64,000 nt of DNA from Sclerodactyla briareus (GCA_026419785.1 JAODTK010000356.1:62001-126000); one strand, 5' to 3'; numbered from the stretch's first letter, positions 44,078 through 56,870 are shown. Notes: generated by a model not told the origin, from the sequence alone. Translations and numbers: made by a program.

Positions 44078-46529
44078 GAATGTATGTATGTATGTGTGTG
44101 TAAGTATGGGGAACAATATATTTGTAAAATTTGAACATTTAAATCAGATGAATGCATCTAACTGGCCTGAATTGAATTGTCAGCTGATTATTATCAAACT
44201 TCAAAAGGGATAATATAACTAGTGAAGAGCTAGCATCAAGTTCTGTGTTACAGGTTCAGGACTTAGAAGCACGGTTGACCACAGATGACCTTTGACACCT
44301 GACCGAAAAAAAACAACCAACCGAGTTCATACTTATACGGTTGGAACATATACAATGTTTAGCTTTTTAGACTTTTCAAGGTTACTGTGTGCAACAATGA
44401 ATTCTGGACACTGGTGACCTCAATGACCTTGACCTGACCACACAAACCATAGGGTCAGTGTGCTCAATATGGGGAACCCGCATACTACGTAGAAGTTTGA
44501 TCCATCTAGGTGGGTTGTGCTACGTGTATGTGTCCACAAGCCTCAGATGGGCCAAATATATTGTTGTCACAAATTCCCATTGTCTGCAATACGAGATTGG
44601 CAACATTTTTTTCTACAATCAAATTTACAGAATAATCCAAGAGAGAAATACACAGTAAACACAACTTTATTATGCTCTGTATAAATATAAAGTTATCTCA
44701 TCGAGTTCAGGTCAAGGATTGGCTGGCATTGTACAGGCCCCACAGTGTATGTGTATGCATTCAGGATAGGACGCCAAGCGGCCCACGTAAATCAGAAGGG
44801 GGGTAGGGGGGTCTGAAAATAACATTTCCTTAAGCGGCAATAATCATCTCTCCACACAACAGTGAACGTTCAATGGGGGTTTTGCATGACACTGTGTGGA
44901 GAGCATATTAGCCCCAACCCAAAAAGTGTCATTGTGCCTCGGTTACACAAACGAAAACGACGTTGTGAACGTAAACCGACGTGCTCTTGCGTTTGCCCAG
45001 CCGTGACACTCGGATTGTGGTGAAAATTCATGGAAATCCACGTCAAGTCAGGTATTGTCAGTTTTCAAGTCGGGTGTTCTAAATAAGGGTATTTTCTAGT
45101 AGAAAACCCGACCAGGGTCTTCTTCTTCTTCTTATTTCATTCTTACGGTGTTTGAACCTCCAATTAAAGACATTCTTTAACCAAATATTATATACATTTA
45201 TACCATTTCCGCACTGATCTTCAGTGTGATCGTGTGGCCATGAACACGGCGAAGACGGGCTCTCTTCTCAAATAGTGTCCAGACATTAAAAAGGCAGGGG
45301 TGAGGGAAATTCCTGTGTCCTGGGACCGTCATTTAACGTCCCCGCCGACGGACGTGGGTGCAGCTTTACTCGGTTAGGCTTGCCGCCGGTTAACGTGTAC
45401 ACGTTAAACGAACAATTGCGCCGGTTAACGTTAAAATTTTCCCGTTAAGTGTAAACCGGAAGTGGGAAAATCCCTGGGGACTTCCCCCACATTGTCACCC
45501 AATAATGAAAAATTGTCTTGCCACACGTGTTCAGTCTTAAAAGCATTCCACTGACGTCTTAATTATACAGGAATCAGGAATATGGCAGTATCGCACTATT
45601 AAATGCAAGGCAAAAAGCACCAACGCACATGCAAGGGCATGGCTACTGTATACGGTCCTATGTGTCTCTACGTACGTAACAACACTGGCAGGAGACGCAT
45701 CTTCTCACTTAGCGACGTTTACTAATACTGATTCATGATGTGCTAGCAGGTGACCGTACTCAGTCGTAAATGGCAACAAATCATTGCAAAACCTTTCATT
45801 TTAATTGTTTATTCACCAATTACCCCAATTCGTCAAGGTTATTCACTTGCAAATCATATCGCTTTAATGTTATCGATGATCGACGAGAGCGAAATATCGA
45901 GTCTGTAATACACAGTCGATAGAAAATCACCAGTGACGTTAAGTGTATGCGGGCGAAAGTCCGATTGTGATATATGTGGCCGACTGGTATGTTGGTTGTG
46001 CGCTCACTCGTACGAGGTGTACGTAACCCTGAATCTTGATGATCCACGTGCATGCATGCATGCATGCAAGAATACTGTTGACATAACTCTACTAAATAAA
46101 CTAGCATTACAGATTTCACTAGCGTGTAACCCAGGGTGTCTGGGCTGTAATGCAGCTGTAGTATATGCCATTACCACGTGTCGTAGGCCTACTGTTATGT
46201 TTCAAGCGCAGAACAAAATGTAGATCGAAATACTTTTCTCAATGGAACTATACTATTGCACCATATTCGTAGATTTCGCACGGCATCTACAAACATACAC
46301 AGTCCATAAATTGCGTAACACACCACAGTTTGCTGCATGATTCGCCTGTTACCAAACCACCGTTTGGGAGGAATCAACGATGTAATTCGATCCGAAATGG
46401 GGGTCGCGAATCCCGTTTACACGTTAAACGTTGAGATACACGACCGTTTACACGTTTTTCTTCATTAAACGGAAAACCGACAAGACTACTCGTGTACCAC
46501 TTTTCTTACCGAAAGGATCGGGGTGTCAA

Positions 46530-46620
46530 TGGTATCTTTGTCGACAGTCCAAGGTTTTGAACCAGGGACCTTTGGCCTTGCAGGTGGGCACTCTAAACCG
46601 TTCCGCCCCCCTCACGTAGC
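46530..46620 (-). repeat. tRNA-like SINE head fragment
   Basis: On the minus strand GGTTTAGAGTGCCCACCTGC (A-box-like) is followed by CCTGGTTCAAAACCTTGG (B-box-like). No cloverleaf; short fragment. Confidence 0.45.
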
Positions 46621-46984
46621 TACTAAGCCTGAAACAAATGTCAGGGCAGTTCAGCAATAGTGTTACCTACCACTGACTTGTACGGTCTCAGCGTAGGCCT
46701 AGTGTTAAACTTGACCCTATTAGGCTATGGTTATTGTTTGTGGGCGGTGGGCCTATAGCTAACGTGCATTGTATTCTGGCAAATTGCCCCAATTTGCCTC
46801 CTAGCCCGTTCGGTCGTAATGTCTACTGAAGAAAGAATTATGATCCTTTTTGAAACATTCCTAGCGCGTCTATCCCTATGTAGGTGCGCATCATTGAAAA
46901 CCAGTTACGCGAAAGCCTGAATCGATACACGCACGAATACGTATTCCACTAAGGCCTAAGCCTCCTAGGTCTAGCGGATATCTT

Positions 46985-47250
46985 TCCTTAGTATCACATA
47001 GACGTTTGAGATTTTTTGGTCAGGTCGCTAGACTCCAAGAGACGCTCCCACGAAGATTGCTCTGAGAGAAGCATTGAGACATACACTAACCAGTGGGGGG
47101 GAGACCTGTGACTAATTTGCTCGGAAAAATCAAATCGCTATTCCAGGACATCAACATTAACAAATTTGACGAAGCAATAAACCTTCCGCAAGATCGTGAT
47201 ACTGGCGAGATTGATCACTGAGCATGTCGGATAGACGATACTCCACCTAA
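46985..47250 (+). mobile_element. Probable LINE reverse transcriptase C-terminal fragment
   Basis: RRLRFFGQVARLQETLPRRL (about 47006-47065) resembles the RRLRWFGHV-RM----P--LL tail of LINE polymerases. It is followed, after frameshifts, by NLLGKIKSLFQDININKFDE and QDRD, as in the -A-DR--WR end of such proteins. Broken and short. Confidence 0.5.
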
Positions 47251-47869
47251 TACTACTAGGGCCCCTACTACACTATGCCTGGGTGGGGGGGGCCCCTATC
47301 CTAGGCCTAGGCCTACGTAAAGCAACCCAACGCTAACTAGAACCGCAAGTGTATGTTGACTAGCCTGTACAATTATTTTCATTCATAGTCTATAAAAAAG
47401 AGGGAGTATCAATATTTGTCATGCTTTTAACCTTCTGCCTTACACAAACGTTGCCAGCAACCCCCACAAAGTTGACTGGTGGCTGCTGATGACGGAGCTT
47501 GCTAAGACCACGCCGGCCCTGAACAAACGCAGAGGGTTGACTTCTCTCCACGGATTTCTTATTTTGACTGGATAGATCATTCTACGCAAAGAAATTCAAC
47601 CTTGAGCGACCAGTGCAACAGCGGGCCCCCTTACTCCCAAAAAACTTTTTCCAAACCCTTGTAAAATCTTCGACGATGGTTTCGGAAGGTGGGCATTAAC
47701 TGTGAATATTTGTTATTTTCTTCCTTCTTTCTGGTTTTGCAGTCTTCCACCAACGAACGCTCCAAAGTCATATGGGCTGCACACTGCCACACTGCATTCG
47801 GCGCAATATATCGCGACCGATAACAGTTGGAGCTGAATTCATGTTTTTTTTCGTATAGATGTCACACTA

Positions 47870-48060
47870 AAAGGCGACGCGCGGCGCCGACGCCTTCAGG
47901 GCCTTCCCCACCGGCGCGGACGCGAACGCGACGGGATTGCTCCAGACTTTACGCGATGAGGCCGCTGTAGCGGAGCTACGATTCTCGGCACTATTAAAAG
48001 CCCTACAAAACCGTCACACCTTAATTCATCATTCCCCGACCCGCAGCCGAGCCTCACACA
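47870..48060. promoter_or_regulatory. CpG-dense stretch
   Basis: The run GGCGACGCGCGGCGCCGACG and following bases contain many CpG in otherwise AT-rich surroundings, within the SLU7-FAHD2 intergenic space. Possible promoter-associated sequence; no initiation motif was identified. Confidence 0.25.
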
Positions 48061-50729
48061 TGCACTGCCATACATACGAGAAACCCACCACGTGTATGCC
48101 CCGGACTAGTATTTGCCCACATCGTTGACCACCCCCGTGGCCAACACCTACCATAGGCAGTGTGTGTGGTTTCTAGAGAATACTCAGCACAAAAGGGGGC
48201 GAACCACCCGCGTTGAAATTGGGGGGGGGGGCAGGGGCGTAAAAACGGTGGAGCGGGGTTGGGGGGTGTGACAACCCCCCCCCCCCCCTCTGTGAAAATC
48301 AGAAGTCTGGCTCTGGCGACAAAAGTCGGTCCTCCGGCGTCGAGTTAGGTGACAAAACTCAATTGATTTATCGCCAGAGACCTAGTATTTTCTAACTAAG
48401 AGGTGCCTTCTGCCTGATGATGACTGGTAACCAATAACTTCGCATCAAGTGAGAAAAGTTTCTTCTCTAAACTTAACTATGAACGTTTCTTAGACGTTCT
48501 TTCATGGGCCAGACCGACTACGGGACCTATTTGACACTTGCTTGTGATCGTGGCTCTCACAGATGGCATTGACTGCAATTGTTGATCGGTGGGCAATCTT
48601 GTCTACAGGCTGCTTGTCTATAAACTTGGTCGCCTTAATCATTGTTGGATCAGACAAGGGTCCCACCGATATGGAGGTCGGCGTAATATGCATCTTTTTT
48701 TCCCACATTATGTTGTGGGATATATACTACGTGCATTGGGTTTGGTTCCCCTATTTGCATGTCCACCCAACTGCATGTTTAAAATCGTTAGTTGGTCAAA
48801 AATCTAGATTGTAGTGTATGATGCATGGTTCATTCTTGGAATTCCTGGTATAAGTAAAGACAAAGAGTTGATTCAAAGAAACTCGATTTCCCCACCTCCC
48901 ATTGATCATTATTAATCCGATATATTCGTACCCCACATGTAACTACATTCAAAAAATCGGCGTACAATACAGGGGGCGGCCCGTCCGGGGAGCAAAGCGA
49001 GAACGCCGGGAGATAGTAAGAAAAAAAGGTGCGTTGCGCACGTCCCATGATTGCGGGAAATTGATTTAACTAAAAATGAACTGTTTGACCAAGTTTCAGC
49101 CCCATTGGACAAATTTAAATATCGTATCAGCTCTGGGCTCTGCCAGGACCATTGCCTGTGCCATGCAATTGTCGATCCTCAGTTTCTCAATGTACCAGTC
49201 ATCATTAGGTGAATTTAGGTCAGCCTTCGAAAAAAATCACAGTGTGTATAACTCATATCCAGCGTACAGCAATCAGATTAATCTTAAATATGATAATCAA
49301 AATAAGAGTGCACAGGTTAGGTAGCGGCCTACAGATCCGTTATGACCACATTATTTAAACACAGTAATAAAAATATTTTGGCAGAAAAATGAATATTTTT
49401 TTAATAAACAGGTATTCATGAAGAATATCATACTTAGGATAGCACCATTTTGCGTCCGAGGGGTTTCAGGTTGCAAAAGTCCTCATATGGGGAGGGGGGG
49501 AACGCCCCCTCCCTTGTCTTTTTATTTTTTTATTAGACCCCTCCCCCAGATCAGTCTATCAACAGATATACGAAAACGATTGGCCACCCAGTCGGAGACC
49601 CAGAGCACCCTCCACGAGCGCGTGGCGCCGCCTCTGGTACAATAACAAGAATCGGTCTCACGAAATCTTGTCGGTATCAAAATGATCACACACCCCTGGA
49701 AATTTATTGTATATACGCTGGGGGGGGGGGGTGGGGGGTCCAAAGCAAGACTAGCTATGATTTTGGTGTGTTCAAAAAGACTAAAAACTATAACGAGGGC
49801 CCAAAGGTGGAAGTTGGGGTTACATGGTACCCACCCATCGTCCATTCCCACCGCGGCTCCCCAGTGACTTAACTCCTGGTTCCGCAGCGAATTAAGTCAC
49901 AGGTCCAAATGGAAATAACGATGTGGTATATCCACATATGGTTCTAAAAACGACAGACTTGGAAAGAAAATGTATGCCTGGCGTGCTCGAGTGTACCGAG
50001 TGCTTTCAAACTCGCCCCATCCTTGAACTGTTGCGTTGAACACCGTAATGGTAGGTTGTTGAACAGCGGGGACTATACGGCATGGGGGGTGCCTTGTTAA
50101 CCAGCTCTGCCATAAAAAAATGCACTCAGCACTCCGGCCTAGCAAAGCGGATTACTGCTGTGGCGCCTGGGCCCAGCTCCCAGGATTTGGTCAACACTGA
50201 CCAAAACTATATTATTTCAACACCAGTAAGCATCACCTCTAACAAAAACTGAGTACATTAGTCCGGTCCATTTGTAGGTCCCAACATATCTCGTGTTAAG
50301 ACAGACGTGTTGACAACCTGCTTCCCTTTCGTGTAAGCCTTTTTCCACATTTTTGAGGTGCGCCCGCAGTACCTGCGGTGTTTCACCACAAGGTAAAGGG
50401 GGCAACCTTCAGAGAGCTGTGAGGTTGTCAGTGCATATTTTTATTGCAGCTAGATAAGGTACCATTCACTCACACGAGTGAGGATAAAATTGATAATCGT
50501 CTCAACACAAAACTAGTCCCCAACAATTGTGATTCCTCCTCCGACACATAACTAATCATGGAATAAGTAAGGGGGGGGGGGGATGGACCACCGCGAATCC
50601 TATACCCTGATTACACATTGTTTCCCTTCCTTCCTTCCCCTCCTTTTTCCTCCTCACAATATAGTTAACAACTATTTGCATTAGCCAAATAATAGCCCCA
50701 TGTTGATATCGAAGCACTATTCCATGCTA

Positions 50730-51315
50730 CCTCTCTCAGGATGAATTAGAAAGAGGCATTATATTAGCTGAAGAAAAGCTGAAGCTTCAGTCTAAACCCT
50801 AGGTTCCTACGACTTTACAGAGTTATACGGAATACGGTATACGGAGTTACAGTCCTTTGAAGTATGTGCATGTGTATGCGCAAGAGCGAAAAGATCCCAC
50901 AGCAATATAAATTGATGTCAGACTTTGCACAACCCTGCGAATATTCTTTTTTTTTTATTTTTTTATTGAAATTCAGACATTAATTTCACTTCGAAAAGCT
51001 TTCAGTCTATGGAAGAGGATAGCTGTAGTGGGTGGGTGGTGTGACGGTTCTTTGGTGAGAGAAGAGACAAGAACTTCTGCTCAATTGTGATAGCATACAT
51101 AAAATATAATTCCCGTGTGGACCAGTGTGACGTCATGCGTATGGAGCAATTGGAATTTCCCCCAATTTCTTGCTTAACGGGGCCCCCCCCCCAAACTTGG
51201 AAGGTCCAAGTACGTCACATAGGAACATCGTATTGAAATGGGGTTTGGACCTGTAGATATAGGTTTCCATTCTCCACGATATAACCTCTGTTGTATCCAA
51301 GCCTGCAGTTGTCCT
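50730..51315 (+). mobile_element. MITE family M, copy E
   Basis: Contains GCTGTAGTGGGTGGGTGG, TTTGGTGAGAG, ATCGTATTGAAATGGGGTTT and GGACCTGTAGATATAGG. It ends CCTGCAGTTGTCCT at 51315, followed by TCAA. The left end is diverged (about 50730). Confidence 0.82.
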
Positions 51316-53059
51316 TCAACTTAGTACCGTGTTGATTGTTCTGGGGAGTGGCGGTGCATATTGCGCAATCATTATGGGCACCGGGCATTTGTTTTCAATA
51401 CAGCGAGAATATGGGAACACACGACTCCATGTTAGTAGTCAGACTTCGTGGTTGCTCGATTAATATCAGTTCTGCATATATCCCGATCATATCATGGGAT
51501 CTGGACTCTGGAGCTAGCTAGCTCGCTGCTGCTCTGCATGGTGAATATTATAAAACTCATTGAACCTTGCACTTCGAAGTTGAACCACAGGCCCTAGAAC
51601 CTCTGTCGGTCACATGTTGCTGTCCAAGATTGTGGGCATTTCAAAACTAAGGGGCTTGCCATTTCCAAGGCAAGTCTTGACAACAGTCCAGGAATCGACT
51701 GCACACGATGAGGCTGGTTCAGTTTGAGAAGGACGGCGAGAGGGGAATTGGGTGTTGAGAAAGGAATCAACAGTGAGTGGTCAACATCAGCAGCCATCCA
51801 GAAATCCCCAATGACATGATCAGCTTCTTGAAAGGGGGAGAGCGTTTACGAAAACAAGCTGAAAAGTAAGACCACTATTCTGATAATTAATTCAGCATGG
51901 GCCTAGCCTAGTTATATTCGTAAACGCTGTTAGGCCTAAATGACTTTACCTAGCTGTCTTTCGCTTAGGCCTACTCGTGCTAACAAAGTGATCATGCATT
52001 CCATTCCCAACAAGGGTTTCTCTCCTGGTCCCCCACCCAGCCATGGCTGACATTACTGTGGTTTGACTCTAAATCTGTAACTGTTCGGATATTGACTGGG
52101 CAAGAGCTTAAAACCGAGACGGATGTAGGCTAGAGGGAAAATCTGAATCATACACTGCGCTTTAAAGTTGTTAACAGAAAGTGAACTACTAACTGTTCGG
52201 GAAGCAGTGCGTTCCACTGCTCTATGAGTTTATTACGCGGAAAAATGATTCTTGGTGTCTATAATAAACTTCTTATTCAGGCCTACTTACGTGAAAATCA
52301 TAATTTTTCGAGTGAATTGGATATTTTTTGAGAAACTAAACTACAGGTGTAATAATGTAAAATGCAGAATATCTAGCAAATCATGAATAAGGGTGTTAAA
52401 TTGCCTTATTAATTAATATATATTATTTGCCTTCTCAGAGTTTGTTCAATTTGATTCAGATGTTTTTGCTGTTACGGATCTTGTCTCTATCTCTGCAAAC
52501 CACAATGCGCTCATTCAGGCACAATTCATGGTCGTACTCGCATTAAGCCACCATTCGTGGTGTCTTGCCGCTTCCGCATATTATGGAATCCCAGCCTGAC
52601 TCGACCCCCTGGGCGAGAAGCTGGTCCAGAACAAATCCCACTAAGACTATATGAAATTGTTGTTTTCCCGGGGCTTGTAGATTACCTTAAGTGACAATTT
52701 TGGGGAAAAAATTATTTTCAATAAACCTCTAGGTGTGGTTCTAAAGAATTGGAGTAAGACAATTTTTTTTTACCTACTTTCAAGCAAGGTCATCTTTCTC
52801 ATTCTTGTATTCACATGTCAGTGTGGTTTGCGAGGTGATGGACTACTCTATTAGGAAGTCTCAACGTGACTAAAAACCATAAAGCCAAGAGGCTTAGTGA
52901 TTCCCTCACTGCCTTCATAACCTTTCATTTTAAATTTGTTACCCTCAGGTTACCTTTGACTGGACTCCAAAACAATGGTGGATTATCAGGTACTGGGGCT
53001 CGGGATACCTTGTTGACATTATAGTCAAGCAAGGGAATTAGCAGTAAGAAAGCATCAGA

Positions 53060-53815
53060 CTGTAAACCTTCCTGAGTCGAGATGACCGCTGACCTGACCC
53101 CAAAACATAGGGACCATGTACTCTTCAAGATGAACCCATATACCAAGCATGAGTGATCGTGTCACCAAGCTGAAATTGGTAGGCTACAGTGTATGAAAAT
53201 CAAAATTTTAACAATTTCCTAATCTCTTCCCAAATATGACTACCAGTCTACACCAACAATAATGGGGTTATTGTATTCCCCATAAGGAAGTGAACCCACA
53301 TACAGTATAAGCTTATTCATCCAGGTCAGGTTCAGTCAAGGAATCTCTAGGCCTTTTGGCTTTTTCTGGTTATACTTTGACCTCTAATGACCTCAGATGA
53401 CCTTTGACCTGACTCCAAAACAATAGGGACATGTATGGAGAACCCACATACCAATATGAGTTTCATCCGTGCAGGTGGGGTTCAAGTTCGTCACAAGGTA
53501 AAATTTCTCCCAAAATATCAATTTTTCACCATTTCCCATTTCCCCCCAAAATGACCCCTGGTCTGCACCAAAAACAATAGGGTGCTTGTACTTTCCATGA
53601 GCTAGCTAACACCCATTTCGACTGATTGGACCAAGCATTCTGGACTTATCCTCTTCACAAGATTTTTGGACTTTGACCTCTAATGACCTCAGATGACCTT
53701 TGACCTGACTCCAAAACAATAGGGACCATGTATTCATGGGGAATCCACGTAACAAGTATGAAGCGCCATCCATGCAGGTGGCGTCGAGTTATCATGTTCA
53801 CAAGGCAGGCGTCAA
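53060..53815 (-). repeat. GGTCA-rich tandem repeat (about 300-bp units)
   Basis: Units recur near 53070, 53370 and 53670 with the block ATGACCTTTGACCTGACTCC then AAAACAATAGGGAC, CATGTA and 'cccacataccaa'. It is the reverse orientation of the 59690-60720 family. It includes perfect DR1 pairs at 53398-53410 and 53694-53706. Confidence 0.85.
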
Positions 53816-54374
53816 ATACACACACACAGTCATGACTGCATAAATTTCTCTGACTTTGTCAAGGACTCAAGAAAGAAGGTTTGAGGACTTCGTGACCCCC
53901 ACAACCATGGGCGTCAATCCTGGGGGGGACTGGGGGGGGGGGGACGTGTCCCCCCCACATTTTGAGGATGCTCCCATTGACTCTCATTTTTCACACAGTA
54001 ATTTTTTTGGCGGTGAGGTCATGTCCCCCCCCCACTTTGGTCATGTCCCCCCCCTTCTTCGATGGATGACCGCCTATGCCCACAACTATGGAGTTAATGT
54101 GGGGGGGGGGGGATTCAGGGAGGGCATTCATGATAACTTGGGAGTCCAGAATGACTGTGGGCTTCATGAGAGCTGACATGCATCACTGCATAATACCTCA
54201 TCAAGTTGCTTCGAAACCTCCGTAGATCGAAGGGCGTGTTTCATAACCCATATCTTGAATATTGACCTCATGAGGAAACCAAATGAATGATGCTATCTAG
54301 TTTACATAGTAATCGTAAGTGGAGCGAGTTCAATTCTCTGAATAAATGAAATAAATTGAACCTTTTCTCTGCAG

Positions 54375-54493
54375 AATCTGCTCCATGGGAGGAAACACCT
54401 ACAGAGGGTGCTATCAAGATACTCTCGCCGATAACCGACCCTGAGAAGGTCCTCTGTGTTGGAATGAATTATGTTGACCACTGTGAAGAACAG
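54375..54493 (+). CDS. FAHD2: FAHD2-like FAH-domain protein, first recognised exon
   Basis: The acceptor ccttttctctgcag ends at 54374 and GTTGTG follows 54493. It reads APWEETPTEGAIKILSPITD then VLCVGMNYVDHCEEQ, the start of the fumarylacetoacetate hydrolase (FAH) fold (I-CVG-NY-DH--E). The frame is intact. FAHD2 belongs to the FAH family of metal-dependent C-C bond hydrolases/decarboxylases; the physiological substrate of FAHD2 proteins is not settled. The upstream exon with the N-terminus is not found. The four exons placed are collinear on the plus strand, with introns of 0.4, 2.7 and 5.2 kb. Confidence 0.95.
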
Positions 54494-54599
54494 GTTGTGG
54501 TCCGTGGAACTGGACATACGTGCAGGTGGTTAAAACCACCGACGTGTATATTCTCACAGAGACCTTGAAACCACCACCTTGAAATCACCATCGTGTTTT

Positions 54600-54855
54600 G
54601 GGGGACCAACTTTAGTCCATATACCCAACCAAGTTTCATGTAAATTGGACAAACTCAGTAACTCACAGTGATGTCCACTTTCGAACTCACCCTAAATTTT
54701 ACTAGGGCTGACATGTGAACCAAGTCTTCAATCAATTGGATAAGCTTCAGAGAGTTATTGCACTGCCTAAAGTTTCCTACCCCAGCAGCGGAGAGGGCTG
54801 TTACACCCCCAAAATCATAATATATTGAACACTGTGTTGTGGGGATATGATTACA
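54600..54855 (+). repeat. Interspersed repeat family C, copy 2
   Basis: Matches 30-235: 'gagttattgcactgcctaaa', 'ccccaaaatcataatat', 'gaacactgtgttgtgggga'. It lies in the intron between FAHD2 exons. Confidence 0.75.
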
Positions 54856-54911
54856 AGATTTATATCAAACCCACAATATTTCATCATTGGATTCGATTTC
54901 ATTTCCCACAG

Positions 54912-55070
54912 AATGTTTCAGTTCCTAAGGAGCCTCTCATATTCAACAAGTTTGCCAGCAGCATGCCGTATGGCCCACCGATGAAATCACTATCCTCGAA
55001 GGTCACACAGGAGCGCGACTGGGAAGTGGAACTGGTCATTGTTATCGGGAAAAATGGGAAAGACATCAAG
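54912..55070 (+). CDS. FAHD2: FAHD2-like, second exon
   Basis: The acceptor atttcccacag ends at 54911. It reads NVSVPKEPLIFNKFASS, then after a variable stretch DWEVELVIVIGKNGKDIK. The D-EVEL--VIG block carries the two Glu metal ligands of the FAH active site. Between FASS and DWEVEL the on-pattern sequence (GPTDEIT) is read in another frame, so two compensating small indels are likely. The donor is near 55070; the GGTCGCC there has one G more than a clean GT junction. Confidence 0.92.
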
Positions 55071-55269
55071 GGTCGCCGGTGTATAATCTGGCATGAAAAC
55101 GAATGCTGAATAAACAATCAGAATGTAGAAGTTATCCTTCCATTTTGTAAGTGTCATAAAAAAAAACTAGAAGAGGTGAAGATTCATGGGTTATAAACTG
55201 CCCACGGTGTATATTCCCGCTTTTGAGAAGTCATTGGGAAGAAGGATCTACACCCCATAAAGACCTCCA

Positions 55270-55620
55270 TTTTGGTCAGAAACTAAGATGGCCTTCATCC
55301 ACCAAGTTTTGTTGTTCTATGGAAGTTACAAAAAAGTCACTTATTATATGCAAATTTGACCCACGATGACCTTAAAATGACCTTTAACTTTGTCAGGAAC
55401 AAATGTAGCCTCCATCCACCAAGTTTCGTTCAAAATCGACAAAGTTTGGAAAATAACCTAAATTATGCAAATTTGACCTCCGTGACCTTGAAATGACCTC
55501 CAGATTTTTTCTGAATCAACTATAGTCCCTACCCACCGAGTTTAGTTAAAATAATCCGACTAACTTGGAAATTTCGCTTAAATTATGGAAATTAGCGGCC
55601 CCCAGCATCGCAATGATGCC
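55270..55620. repeat. Tandem repeat, about 120-bp units, GACCTTGAAATGACC type
   Basis: Three decayed units share 'catccaccaagttt-gtt', 'atatgcaaatttgacc' and 'tgaccttgaaatgacct'. Similar text occurs at 33000-33130 and 38240-38420. Confidence 0.75.
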
Positions 55621-56355
55621 ACTTTCGGAACTCATCTGAGATTTCACTAGGACCTAGACTATCAATGTACATAACACAAAGAACAAGATGAGTTTGGAAA
55701 TTAAAATTTGAGATTTAGGTGTTATGAAATGTGCTCTTTCCGTCTGTGTAAGTTTCAAAATGTATCACGGCACTTGAAAAAATGTTAGTTCATATGTCCA
55801 CTGACCTTCAATAAAATCATGAGATTATGGTGAGCATGAAGAGCACAAAATGAGCATGAAAAATGCTCACAGAGATATCACAGCTGGAACCAGTACATGC
55901 AGTCAAGGAGCATATGTGGCAGTTGCTAATACAGCACTCGGCTGTCTGGAGCTTCTAATATGTTCCCCAACGAGCCCCTGGGTTGGTAAAGTCAGTACAG
56001 TAGACACAAAGGCACAGCAACCAAACCATTCAGTGCAGACTCCTCAATTTTTGATCTGCAGTCCGAGAGGTCGGCGGTTCGGTGATGTTCATTGCATGTG
56101 GGTTGTGTAGTGTCATTGGAGTTTAGTGGGAGTCAATCAACACATTTGATTTTGTGTTAGGAATTGATAGAGGTGTGCTATGAACTGTGCACAGGCATAT
56201 ATTCGCGCATTTTGCAGCATAGAGACGTGTTTGATTTAAAATGATCAGAATAATGTTATAGGTCATGAATGGTCTAGACTAAAAGTTTGGCTGGTATTTC
56301 TCACAATAGTGACTTGCCTCTTAAAAATACAACTCCAATTTCCCTTTCTAGTCAC

Positions 56356-56870
56356 TTTCTATGAATATGTTGGACATATTCTATAACCCCCAGCCCACCT
56401 TCTATGGGGAGGCAAGGAATATGTTGGGCATATTTACAACCCCCAGCCTACTTTCTATGGGGAGGCATGGAATGTATTGAGCAAATCTCCAACCTGCAGT
56501 CTACCTTCTATGAGTGACAGGGAATATGTTGGGCATATCTACAACCCCCAGCCTACCTTCTATGAGAGGTGGGAAATATATTGGACATATTCCACAACCC
56601 TATTCCACCTTCAATGGCAAGGAGTGGGGGGTGTGCAGGGCAAATGTTACAACTTACAGCCCACATTCCATGGCATGGTTGGAATATGTTGGGCATATTC
56701 TTCAATCTCCCTCCAGCCTGTCTCCAATGGCAGGTGGAATATATTTTGGGTATATATCAAAAACACCAGCCCACCTATGTGAGGGGAAATATGTTGATCA
56801 TATTCTAAAATCCCCAGCCCGCCTAGTATGGTAGGCAGGGAATATGCCAGGCATATTCTACAACCCCCTA
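56356..56870. repeat. Minisatellite, about 53-bp unit with internal dyad
   Basis: About nine units of the form GAATATGTTGGGCATATTC - tacaacccccagcc - tacct - tctatgggaggcag. Each unit begins with an imperfect inverted repeat (GAATATG...CATATTC). The last copy, GAATATGCCAGGCATATTC, is close to a perfect palindrome. Several overlapping open frames result from the repeat and are not genes. Confidence 0.9.

Larger units (their letters stand above)
44078..54374. other. Intergenic region between divergent SLU7 and FAHD2
   Basis: No conserved exon found; the first FAHD2 coding exon is expected here but was not recognised. It contains a GGTCA-type repeat (44270-44560), a pair of CACGTTAAACG motif clusters (45390-45470 and 46405-46475), a possible LINE tail (46985-47250) and a short CpG-dense stretch (47870-48060). 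It also holds MITE-M copy E (50730-51315), GGTCA repeats (53060-53815) and many long G or C homopolymers (48220, 48270, 49722, 50572, 53930). Confidence 0.6.

Noticed and set aside
46056-46075. CATG tetramer run as a regulatory site
   Set aside because: A short microsatellite of four to five units; nothing further supports function.
56477-56834. Three overlapping plus-strand proteins with repeated Tyr/Ile-rich units
   Set aside because: All arise from the 53-bp minisatellite read in different frames.
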